From: Lachnospiraceae bacterium UBA3689
Lineage (GTDB): Bacteria > Bacillota > Clostridia > Lachnospirales > Lachnospiraceae
NCBI GenBank assembly: GCA_002371465.1
Contig: DFIU01000011.1
Location: 1-49,513 of the forward strand
Length of the DNA: 49,513 nucleotides
Reading direction: 5' to 3'
Positions 7,129 through 13,972 of the stretch are shown in pieces; within the stretch, counting starts at the first letter, position 1; each line of letters begins with the position of its first letter. A model generated the notes under the pieces. The model worked only from the letters and a program-made list of their open reading frames with translations, ran no database searches and was not told the DNA's origin. The translations under genes were made by a program, and so were the position numbers.

Positions 7129-9927
7129 ATGAAAGATATGAAGAACCGCATGGTCAATGAAGGGGACTACAGACCGGAGAAGGGCAGGCACGATCAGGAC
7201 CCGGTCAAAGAGAAGATCTTAAAGCGCCTGGGCGAGATGATCACGGACCGCTATCTGGTCAAGTACACCCGCTCCATGCAGACCGATGATCCGGAATACT
7301 GGGCGCTTGATGAAGTGCTGACCAAGAAGGAAGCTCTCTTTTTGCTCCGCTTTGGCAAGACCCGAAAGAACTACACCGTGGAACAGCTGGCAAAGATGAA
7401 CCACATGAGCATCGATGAGACTCAGAAGATGTGCGACCATCTCTGCTGGGTCGGCATCCTCGAGTTTAACCGCGAGAATCCCCGGCATAAAAAGGTCTAT
7501 GACGTCCCCATCTTTGTTCCGGGATCTGCGGAATTTATGATGATGCAGGACCCGCTGACCGATAAACATCCCCATTTAGCGTCCTTCTTCAACCTGATGA
7601 CCCAGATGCCTCTTGAGGGGGTCACGCCCATGGTTCCCTTAGGCGGAGCCGGCATCGGCATGCACGTCATTCCGGTTGAGCAGGCGATTGAATCGGAAAA
7701 TCAGACCCTTGACATTGAACACATTTCCCACTGGCTCAATAAATACGACGGGAAAATTTCGGTCGGTCAGTGTACCTGCCGCAAGCAGCAGGCGATGCGG
7801 GGAGAAGGCTCCGGAGAGATCAACGGGGAGTTCTGCGTCGGCGTCGGCGATCTGGCAGAATACTGCGTCGAACGGGGAACCGGTCGCTACATCAGCAAGC
7901 AGGAAGCCCTGGAAATCTTCAAGCGCAGCGAGCGCCACGGCTTCGTCCATCAGACGACCAACATAGACGGCGAGGAAAAGATCGTCGGCATCTGCAACTG
8001 CGCGCCCGGCGTCTGCAACGCGATTCGGACCTCCCAGCTCTACAATACCCCCAATATGTCCCGGTCGGCTTACCGCGCCCATGTGGAAAAGGATAAGTGC
8101 GTCGCCTGCGGAAAATGCGTCGAAGTCTGTCCTGTGGGGGCGGCAAAGCTGGGACAAAAGCTCTGCCATAAGGATGGAAGCGAGGTGACCTATCCGGTCA
8201 GCCAGCTGCCGGATGCCCAAAAATGGGGACCGGAGAAGTGGAATATCAACTATCGGGAGGACGCCAAGATCAACTGCTACGACAGCGGAACGTCTCCCTG
8301 CAAGACCAACTGCCCCGCCCATCTGTCGGTCCAGGGCTATGTCAAGATGGCGGGCGAGGGACGCTATGAGGACGCTCTAAAACTCATCAAGCAGGACAAC
8401 CCCTTCCCGGCGGTCTGCGGAGCCATCTGTAACCGGCGGTGCGAGGATGCCTGCACGAGAGGGACGATCGATCAGCCGGTCGCGATCGACGAAATCAAGA
8501 AATTTATCGCGGTTCAGGAACTGGAAGCAGGAAAACAGTATATCCCTATCTGTGAAAAGGATGACGGCGGCATGTGGGGACCCCAGTACAAGATGGCTGT
8601 TATCGGTGCCGGTCCCGCCGGCATGAGCTGTGCTTACTATCTGAGAACCCGGGGGTATGACGTCACGGTCTTTGAAAAGGAGAGCAGACCGGGCGGCATG
8701 CTCCTAAACGGCATCCCAAATTTCCGGCTGGAAAAATCCGTCTTAAACGCGGAAATTGACGTTTTAAAGAAAATGGGCGTGGAATTTAAGTGCGGCGTTG
8801 AAGTTGGCAAAGACCTGACCCTTGATGACCTGCGGGCAGAGGGCTACAAGGCATTTTACCTGGCGATCGGTCTGCAGGGCGGAAGAAAAGCCGGGGTTCC
8901 CGGTGAGGATGCCGAGGGCGTCGAGTCCGGCGTTGCATTTTTAAAACGGGCGGCGGAAGAAAATGGCAAGAACATTTCCCTTCCGGGCGATACGATTGTC
9001 ATTGGAGGCGGCAACGTCGCGGTCGATGTCGCCAGAGCGGCAGTCAGATCCACGGACGGCAGGGTCACGATGGTCTGCCTCGAAGGCGCCGATGAAATGC
9101 CGGCAGCCGACGATGAAGTCACGGAGGCGAAAAAAGAAGAAATCGAGGTGAAAAACGGCTGGGGACCCAAGTGTATTTTAACCGACCAGGGTAAGGTGGT
9201 TGGAATTGAGCTGAAACGCTGCACAGCCGTGAAGGATGAGACGGGACGCTTCAATCCCCAGTATGACGAGATGGATACGCTGACCATTTCCTGTCAGACG
9301 GTTTTGCAGGCGATCGGTCAGTCCGCCGAATGGGGTCATCTGCTTGACGGCACCAAGGTGGAGCTGGGCAGGGGGCAGACCGCCGTTCACGACGCGGTCA
9401 CCTTCCAGACCGGAGAGCCGGATATTTTCACCGGCGGCGATATCTGTCACGGGGCAAGCTTCGTGATCGACGCCATTGCCGACGGGAAGAAGGGGGCGGA
9501 ATCCATGCACCGCTTCGTCCATCCGGGGCAGAGCCTTACCATCGCCAGAGACCTGCGCGAGTTTAAGGAACTGGATAAGTCCGATGTCCGGATCGAGTCC
9601 TTTGATACGGCAGGGCGCGCCGTGCCGGGCATGAAGCCGGGCAATCCCAAGAAGACCTTCAGCGACCTTCGGGAAATCCTGACCGAGGAGCAGATTAAGG
9701 CAGAGGCAAAACGCTGCCTTGGCTGCGGGGCGACGACGGTCGATCTCAACCGCTGTATCGGCTGCGGTCTGTGTACGACCCGCTGCGAGTTTGACGCCAT
9801 CCACTTAAAGCGCGATCTGCCGGACGCGTCCCGGATGATTAAGGCAGAGGATAAGTTTGGCGCTATCGGCGCTTACGCCGCTCAGAGAGCAGTCAAGATC
9901 GCATTGCATAAGAAGGCAAAGAACTGA
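7129..9927 (+). CDS. Multi-cluster Fe-S/FAD NAD(P)-dependent oxidoreductase, paralogue 2
   Basis: About 932 residues, colinear with the protein at 2809-5706: winged-helix-like N-terminus, Cys-rich module (CTCRK, FCVG, ICNCAPGVC), [4Fe-4S] motif C324/327/330/334, GltD-type Fe-S domain (CKTNCPAH, CGAICNRRCEDAC), FAD site GAGPAG near 493, NAD(P) site GGGNVA, and a C-terminal ferredoxin tail (C863, C866, C876, C879, C882, C886). All cluster ligands of paralogue 1 are conserved except the first Cys pair: CFCKMVCAC is here KISVGQCTC. This may be a functional difference. The open frame begins at 6976 inside hypB2; ATG 7129, with GGGAGG 8 bases upstream, is the supported start, 23 bases after the hypB2 stop. 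Role inferred only: electron transfer between NAD(P)H and low-potential carriers. Confidence 0.8.
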   Translation: MKDMKNRMVNEGDYRPEKGRHDQDPVKEKILKRLGEMITDRYLVKYTRSMQTDDPEYWALDEVLTKKEALFLLRFGKTRKNYTVEQLAKMNHMSIDETQKMCDHLCWVGILEFNRENPRHKKVYDVPIFVPGSAEFMMMQDPLTDKHPHLASFFNLMTQMPLEGVTPMVPLGGAGIGMHVIPVEQAIESENQTLDIEHISHWLNKYDGKISVGQCTCRKQQAMRGEGSGEINGEFCVGVGDLAEYCVERGTGRYISKQEALEIFKRSERHGFVHQTTNIDGEEKIVGICNCAPGVCNAIRTSQLYNTPNMSRSAYRAHVEKDKCVACGKCVEVCPVGAAKLGQKLCHKDGSEVTYPVSQLPDAQKWGPEKWNINYREDAKINCYDSGTSPCKTNCPAHLSVQGYVKMAGEGRYEDALKLIKQDNPFPAVCGAICNRRCEDACTRGTIDQPVAIDEIKKFIAVQELEAGKQYIPICEKDDGGMWGPQYKMAVIGAGPAGMSCAYYLRTRGYDVTVFEKESRPGGMLLNGIPNFRLEKSVLNAEIDVLKKMGVEFKCGVEVGKDLTLDDLRAEGYKAFYLAIGLQGGRKAGVPGEDAEGVESGVAFLKRAAEENGKNISLPGDTIVIGGGNVAVDVARAAVRSTDGRVTMVCLEGADEMPAADDEVTEAKKEEIEVKNGWGPKCILTDQGKVVGIELKRCTAVKDETGRFNPQYDEMDTLTISCQTVLQAIGQSAEWGHLLDGTKVELGRGQTAVHDAVTFQTGEPDIFTGGDICHGASFVIDAIADGKKGAESMHRFVHPGQSLTIARDLREFKELDKSDVRIESFDTAGRAVPGMKPGNPKKTFSDLREILTEEQIKAEAKRCLGCGATTVDLNRCIGCGLCTTRCEFDAIHLKRDLPDASRMIKAEDKFGAIGAYAAQRAVKIALHKKAKN

Positions 9928-9928
9928 C

Positions 9929-9983
9929 AGGATTTGAGTTTTGTTTCATGGCTGTTCTTAGATGAAAACAGCTCTTGAATCCT
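9929..9983 (+). other. Two-part stem-loop after oxidoreductase 2
   Basis: AGGATT (9929-9934) pairs with AATCCT (9978-9983), and inside it GCTGTT (9951-9956) pairs with AACAGC (9967-9972). There is no T-run, so it is a weak terminator or mRNA-stability element rather than a clear intrinsic terminator. Confidence 0.4.
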
Positions 9984-10090
9984 CTCAGGTTTGGGTGAAG
10001 CTGGACTTGAAATTGAACTACGTTTAGAATGGTGTCAGTTCTTGAATGCTGATGGACTGCTGAAAACCATTAAGTTTTGTCTGGTGCTGT

Positions 10091-10147
10091 TTTGACCAGT
10101 CTTGTATTTTATTTGACTTTAGATTTTGACTGATGTCAGACTTTGAC
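10091..10147 (+). repeat. Four TTTGAC direct repeats upstream of hypA
   Basis: TTTGAC occurs at 10091, 10112, 10125 and 10142, with spacings of 21, 13 and 17 bases. None pairs with a clear -10, so these are unlikely to be four promoters. They may be response-regulator-like direct repeats. The spacing is irregular, so chance cannot be excluded. Confidence 0.3.
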
Positions 10148-10179
10148 TGGTACTGGATTTTATCCGGCGTTGGTTTATG

Positions 10180-10191
10180 ATTAGCGCTAAT
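10180..10191 (+). promoter_or_regulatory. 12-base palindrome upstream of hypA
   Basis: ATTAGCGCTAAT is a perfect 12-base palindrome 49 bases before the hypA start. It overlaps a possible -10 (TATGAT, 10176-10181), a position typical of a repressor operator. Confidence 0.4.
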
Positions 10192-10240
10192 TCTTTGGTT
10201 TTGAACGAACTTAATTGTTACGGACAAGGGAGTCGTAATT

Positions 10241-10624
10241 ATGCATGAAATGGGAATTGTTCTTCATCTGGCAAAGACGCTGGATGAGGCGGCAGAGGAA
10301 AACCACATCACCAAGTACGGCTCGGTCACGCTGGAAGTCGGAGAGGTATCGGGCATTATGACCGATTATTTTACGGATTGCTGGGACTATTTTAAGTCCC
10401 GGCATCCCCTCTTAAAGGATTCTGTCTTAAAGCTAGAGACGATCAAGGCATATACCCACTGTGAAAGCTGCGGGGCAGCCTATGAAACCGTCAAATACGG
10501 AAAAGAGTGCCCCCACTGTCACAGCACGGAGACCTGGCTCATTACCGGAAATCAGTGCCTGATCAAAGAAGTGGAAGCTGAGACGGATGAGGATGATGCC
10601 GAGGCTGTGCAGGAAGAGGCTTAG
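10241..10624 (+). CDS. hypA: HypA-family nickel metallochaperone
   Basis: Binds nickel through its N-terminal Met-His-Glu and passes it, with HypB, to a nickel enzyme. The start MHEMGI is exact, which fixes the start codon. The zinc domain has two Cys pairs, HCESC and CPHC, in the usual C-terminal position. At 127 residues it is slightly longer than the usual ~115, with an acidic tail (AETDEDDAEAVQEEA). AAGGGAG lies 11 bases upstream. It is separated from the hypB pair by oxidoreductase 2 and has its own leader with possible operator sites. No hypC, D, E or F is present, and these would be needed for [NiFe] hydrogenase, so they must be elsewhere or the client is a different nickel enzyme. Confidence 0.92.
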   Translation: MHEMGIVLHLAKTLDEAAEENHITKYGSVTLEVGEVSGIMTDYFTDCWDYFKSRHPLLKDSVLKLETIKAYTHCESCGAAYETVKYGKECPHCHSTETWLITGNQCLIKEVEAETDEDDAEAVQEEA

Positions 10625-10767
10625 GGGCAGGCTTAAAAAACAGAAATTGCGATCTTGGACGAAGTGAAGTAATATGGAAGACGGACAGGTTCCTAAGTCG
10701 CTTGCTATGAAATGCGAAGGCAGCAGCGGTTTGGGGTCTGAATGAATGGATGCGAGGTAAGGATAAA

Positions 10768-11085
10768 ATGAAAGAGCATGTGGAAGTAATTGAATTCCGT
10801 TACGATACGCAGTTGCTGCTGGACCGGTATGGTGCGGACGATGATGCCTGCGACGATCTGGTAGATGAAATCCGTGATTACATCATTGAAAACTTCAAGG
10901 GCGACAGCCTGATCGTAGCCGGAGATACCGATTCTGATGATTTCGGCGGCGATAAGGCGACGATCAAGCTTCACTACCATACCAATGAGCCCTGGCTGGT
11001 TCTTGCCTATTGCAGAACCAAGGGCGAGATCTATGATATCGTTGTGGAGGATATGCAGCGCCAGACTGACGGACTGCACGGCTGA
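10768..11085 (+). CDS. Stand-alone FakA/YloV middle-domain protein
   Basis: 105 residues. The pattern FRYDTQLLL, then GDSLIVAGD, IKLHYHTNEP and IYDIVVEDMQRQT matches the middle (DegV-kinase-associated, DAK1_2-like) domain of fatty-acid kinase FakA/YloV, where the equivalents read YGYCTEF, GDSLVVVGD, VKVHVHTN and IENMREQ. The kinase (DhaL-like) domain and the rest of FakA are missing, so it cannot phosphorylate fatty acids by itself; it may bind a metal through the HYH motif or serve as a partner. The Cys of FakA's YCTEF is Asp here. ATG 10768 with GAGGTAAGG upstream is preferred over ATG 10750. It follows hypA by about 140 bases without a terminator. Confidence 0.65.
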   Translation: MKEHVEVIEFRYDTQLLLDRYGADDDACDDLVDEIRDYIIENFKGDSLIVAGDTDSDDFGGDKATIKLHYHTNEPWLVLAYCRTKGEIYDIVVEDMQRQTDGLHG

Positions 11086-11204
11086 AACCTGGCTGAACAG
11101 TTGGCAGACCTTGATGTAACTTGAGGATATAGGTGATCGGGATTAAGGGAACATCAGGCTATATGTTGAAATGAATCATGCGAATCATGCACAAGTGAGA
11201 ACGA

Positions 11205-11239
11205 GGTGGGATTTCCGATCACCGGAGATCCCGCCTTTT
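11205..11239 (+). terminator. Rho-independent terminator after the hypA transcript
   Basis: GGTGGGATTTC (11205-11215) pairs with GAGATCCCGCC (11225-11235, with G-T pairs) and is followed by TTTT. It probably ends transcription of hypA and the FakA-like gene. Confidence 0.75.
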
Positions 11240-11320
11240 ATAAATTCCGCTATTCATAAAGTCGGATACTTATAACCACTATGATGAGGAACGCCACATA
11301 GCTTAGGGGCAGGAGGGCAG

Positions 11321-12268
11321 ATGAGCAAAAATAAGTATTACGTTGTAGATTGGGGCAAGGGAGAGAAGCCGGATCTCTTCGATAACTGGAGCGAGTGCAG
11401 CAGGGCGATTACGGGACGATCCTATCGGTCGCAGCACGGTTATCCGAATTTATCAGACGCGCAGGCGGCGATTGCTGCAATCGGGAGAGAATCCGCCCCC
11501 AAGCCCTCTCAAAGCACTTTAAAAAAAACAAGATCAGGCGGAGTTATATCAAACGAGAAACAAGATAAGCCAACAGGAACCTTTCGTGAGACCTTGAAGA
11601 CCTTCTATCGCAATCACCCGGCTGCCTATGAGGTTCACTCCGACGGCGGAGCCAGACCCAATCCGGGCAAGGGGGGCTTTGGCTATGTGGTGGTGGATGA
11701 TCAGAAGCGGATCATTGAAGAGGGATATGGATCGGACAAAAATACCACCAATAACCGAATGGAGCTGATGGGGGCAATCCGTGGCTTTGAGAGCGTGCCG
11801 GAGGGCGCTCAGGTTCTCTTTATGACGGACAGCAAGCTTGTCTATACCGGTCTGGGACAAAATCTGGATAAAGACCCGAGACCGCGTTTTATCAAATGGG
11901 AGGAACGGTCCTGGAAAAATGTCATGAATCTGGATCTGGTTCAGACTCTCTATCGACTGGGGAAGCAGCATGGGGTAGACTGTATTCCTCGCCCCTTAAA
12001 CGCGAAGGGAACGGACTATGCCAGGGTGGGGCATCTGGACCATGGAGCGAAAAAGATCAGCGGCAAGTGGGAATTTCCCTACAATAAGATCTGTGACAAG
12101 CTGGCGGAATACGGAGAGATGGACGCTGCGGAGGGGATTGAGCATCAGGTGAGGCTTATCTCAAATGGCAAGATTCTGGATGAGCGGGCGCTTTTTGTGG
12201 GTGAGCGGGACGAGTACGGGGCAGGAACTGTAGTCGACCGGGATGGGCAGGAAGTTGCAGTAAATTAA
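11321..12268 (+). CDS. Ribonuclease H type 1 with N-terminal viroplasmin domain
   Basis: Cleaves the RNA strand of RNA-DNA hybrids. Residues 1-55 (KYYVVDWGKGEKPDLFDNW to DAQAAIAAIG) form the viroplasmin/caulimovirus-VI domain that binds hybrid or double-stranded RNA, as in eukaryotic RNase H1. A linker rich in Ser/Lys/Thr follows. The catalytic domain shows the acidic set: HSDGGARPNPG (first Asp), NRMELMGAI (Glu), FMTDSKLV (Asp) and a fourth acidic residue in the C-terminal GTDYARVGHLDHG. The C-terminal ~60 residues are an extension of unknown role. At 315 residues it is longer than minimal RnhA (~155). ATG 11321 has GGGGCAGGAGGG upstream. It stands alone between a terminator and a promoter. 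Confidence 0.85.
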   Translation: MSKNKYYVVDWGKGEKPDLFDNWSECSRAITGRSYRSQHGYPNLSDAQAAIAAIGRESAPKPSQSTLKKTRSGGVISNEKQDKPTGTFRETLKTFYRNHPAAYEVHSDGGARPNPGKGGFGYVVVDDQKRIIEEGYGSDKNTTNNRMELMGAIRGFESVPEGAQVLFMTDSKLVYTGLGQNLDKDPRPRFIKWEERSWKNVMNLDLVQTLYRLGKQHGVDCIPRPLNAKGTDYARVGHLDHGAKKISGKWEFPYNKICDKLAEYGEMDAAEGIEHQVRLISNGKILDERALFVGERDEYGAGTVVDRDGQEVAVN

Positions 12269-12274
12269 GGGTTT

Positions 12275-12304
12275 TTGCAAGGAAGCGGACCAATATGGTA
12301 TAGT
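12275..12304 (+). promoter_or_regulatory. Promoter of the alpha/beta hydrolase gene
   Basis: TTGCAA (12275-12280), an 18-base spacer, then TATAGT (12299-12304), preceded by TGG to give TGGTATAGT. The same extended -10 style recurs at pyrH and the shikimate-kinase-like gene. Confidence 0.6.
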
Positions 12305-12365
12305 AAGGTTTCCGGGATGGAAGTCAATCGTTCCATAAGATCAATCGGGAAAGTGGGCATCAAAG

Positions 12366-13145
12366 TTGAATTTCAAGTATTTTGACATCAATGAACAGGG
12401 TCTCAGCATCCGCTGTAAGCTGTATTATGGAAGGGATTTTCGGCAGATTCCCAACGTCGTGATCGCCACTTACGGCTTCGGCGGCAATAAGGACAACCAC
12501 GCTGTTTCAAAATTTGCGGAGAAGATCATTTCCAAGTACAAGGGCTTCGGCGTCATCTGCTTTGACTGGCCCTGCCACGGCAAGGATGCCCGCAACAAGC
12601 TGCTTCCGGTGGAGTGCCTGACCTATCTGGAACTGGTCAATGGGTATGCAAAATCGGAACTTAAGGCGGAGCATTTATACAATTATTCCTCCAGCTTCGG
12701 CGCCTACATCACGCTGCGGGACCTGCATGAGCAGGGAGTCAGTCCCTACCGAAAGATTGCGCTTCGGTGCCCGGCGGTGAAGATGTATGAGGCGATCTGG
12801 TCCCATGTTACGCCGGATGATGAAGGAAGGCTCAATAAGGGCAAGGAGATCATTCGGGGCTTTGACCGCAAGATCAAGCTTACGAAAGAGTTTTTTGAGG
12901 ACCTGAAGGACCATGACGTAAGTCAATATGAATATTTTGACTTCGCCGATGATATCCTGCTGGTGCACGGGACCAAGGATGAGATGGTGCCGATTGCAGA
13001 GGTGGAGGCATTTTCCGATAACAATGTCATCGAGCTGATTCAGATTGAAAATGCGGATCATCCCTTCTCCAATCCGGATTATATGGATCTGGCGATCGGG
13101 AAAATGGTTGAGTTCTTTGATCCGAGTTCAGACGAAGAAAACTGA
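12366..13145 (+). CDS. Alpha/beta hydrolase
   Basis: 259-residue cytoplasmic hydrolase with no signal peptide. The early strands read VVIATYGFGGNKDNH (oxyanion-side HG-like turn) and GVICFDWPCHGKDAR. The nucleophile elbow is NYSSSFGAYI: the serine sits in SxSxG, with Ser replacing the first Gly of the usual GxSxG. The acid is in LLVHGTKDEMVP and the histidine in IENADHPFSNP, so a full Ser-Asp-His triad can be placed. The substrate is unknown; esterase or peptidase of the BAAT/YqiA/FrsA-like type are options. The start is TTG at 12366 with only a weak purine stretch upstream, so the start is less sure. It is preceded by its own promoter. Confidence 0.75.
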   Translation: MNFKYFDINEQGLSIRCKLYYGRDFRQIPNVVIATYGFGGNKDNHAVSKFAEKIISKYKGFGVICFDWPCHGKDARNKLLPVECLTYLELVNGYAKSELKAEHLYNYSSSFGAYITLRDLHEQGVSPYRKIALRCPAVKMYEAIWSHVTPDDEGRLNKGKEIIRGFDRKIKLTKEFFEDLKDHDVSQYEYFDFADDILLVHGTKDEMVPIAEVEAFSDNNVIELIQIENADHPFSNPDYMDLAIGKMVEFFDPSSDEEN

Positions 13146-13270
13146 TCGGAACGGTTGATGCAAAAGCTGATGCAGGATGGAGCTGATTAAAGTATCGAAA
13201 TGGCTCTTAGAAGATGTACGCAGGAGCTTGCAGTCAATAAGAGATAGGATTTGAGAAAGAGAGGATGCCA

Positions 13271-13777
13271 ATGAATGATCGCCTGATCATAGATGTCCAC
13301 AGGAGGACCAAGCCGGGTACCAGGGGGCTGCTGACCGCCATGCTGTTTTTAGGTATTTTGATGCTGCTGGCGGGGATATTCCTGTCCAGGGGCTTTATGA
13401 TGCCTTGCTTTTTGATGTTCGGACTGTATTTTATCTTTGAATTTGCGTCAAAGAAGGACTACGAGTACATTTTTGAAGGCGGAAAACTGGAGATCGACGT
13501 GGTGAGAGGGGCAGTCAGCAAAAAGCCGGTCCACCTGCTGGACCTGGACCGGCTGGTTGTCGTTGCGCCCCACGACCATGAGACGGTAGATCCCTACCGA
13601 AAGGGAGGAGAGCAGGGAAATCTTCCCAAATTCGACTATACGTCCTACGACGATCAAATTCCCTACTATACCATGATTACCTATGAGGATGGGCGGGAGA
13701 TTAAGCTCCTCTTGGACCTCACCGACCAGGCTTTGGTTTATTTGTCTAGTAGATATCCACAAAAAGTGATTGAATAA
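13271..13777 (+). CDS. Small two-TM membrane protein, function unknown
   Basis: 168 residues. Two hydrophobic segments at about residues 18-38 (LLTAMLFLGILMLLAGIFL) and 41-57 (MPCFLMFGLYFIFEF) are followed by a soluble, mostly beta-looking domain with EYIFEGGKLEIDVVRG, DLDRLVVVAPHD and MITYEDGREIKLLLDL. The pattern resembles small uncharacterised Lachnospiraceae membrane proteins (possibly DUF6106-like, from memory and unverified). I chose ATG 13271 because AGAGAGG lies 8 bases upstream; ATG 13265 would be too close to that site. It follows the hydrolase after 125 bases and precedes the ABC importer; neither neighbour suggests a role. Confidence 0.6.
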   Translation: MNDRLIIDVHRRTKPGTRGLLTAMLFLGILMLLAGIFLSRGFMMPCFLMFGLYFIFEFASKKDYEYIFEGGKLEIDVVRGAVSKKPVHLLDLDRLVVVAPHDHETVDPYRKGGEQGNLPKFDYTSYDDQIPYYTMITYEDGREIKLLLDLTDQALVYLSSRYPQKVIE

Positions 13778-13821
13778 TTTGTGAAATATGTAATAAATAT
13801 ATGAAAACAGTCACATTTGCA

Positions 13822-13871
13822 CATTTTGTGAACAAAAATGTTAACACAAAATGAATGAAACTTGCTAAAAT
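13822..13871 (+). promoter_or_regulatory. Operator-like inverted repeat and extended -10 before the ABC importer
   Basis: CATTTTGTG (13822-13830) and CACAAAATG (13845-13853) are a perfect 9-base inverted repeat with a 14-base centre that itself contains AACA...TGTT. TGCTAAAAT (13863-13871) directly downstream is an extended -10. The dyad therefore covers the -35 region, as expected for a sugar-responsive repressor site. Confidence 0.5.
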
Positions 13872-13972
13872 TACTATTGTATTCAGTGATCTTCCATTTC
13901 TTTTTGGTCAATAAGTCAAGAGAATGGAATCACAAAGGGTAGAACGAGAAAAGGAATGGAGGAAAGAAATTT

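Larger units (their letters stand above)
9928..10240 (+). other. 313-base gene-free leader before hypA
   Basis: No credible gene. The stretch is AT-rich with a strong T/G bias on this strand. It holds a stem-loop (9929-9983), four TTTGAC direct repeats (10091-10147) and a 12-base palindrome (10180-10191). The minus-strand open frame at 10024-10227 is low-complexity (Gln/Lys/Ser-rich), has no convincing ribosome site and is not called. Confidence 0.6.

Noticed and set aside
10091..10147. CRISPR-like array before hypA
   Set aside because: The repeated word is only 6 bases and the spacing is irregular; there are no cas genes.
10024..10227. 67-codon minus-strand open frame upstream of hypA
   Set aside because: Low-complexity Gln/Lys/Ser/Asn-rich peptide that reflects the base bias of the leader; no ribosome site.
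2809..10624. Calling the locus a [NiFe] hydrogenase operon
   Set aside because: Only hypA and hypB are present; no large or small hydrogenase subunit (no CxxC pairs of the NiFe site) and no hypCDEF were found.
13177..13254. 25-codon open frame MELIKVSKWLL... between the hydrolase and membrane-protein genes
   Set aside because: Too short and without a ribosome site; could be real only if conserved in relatives.
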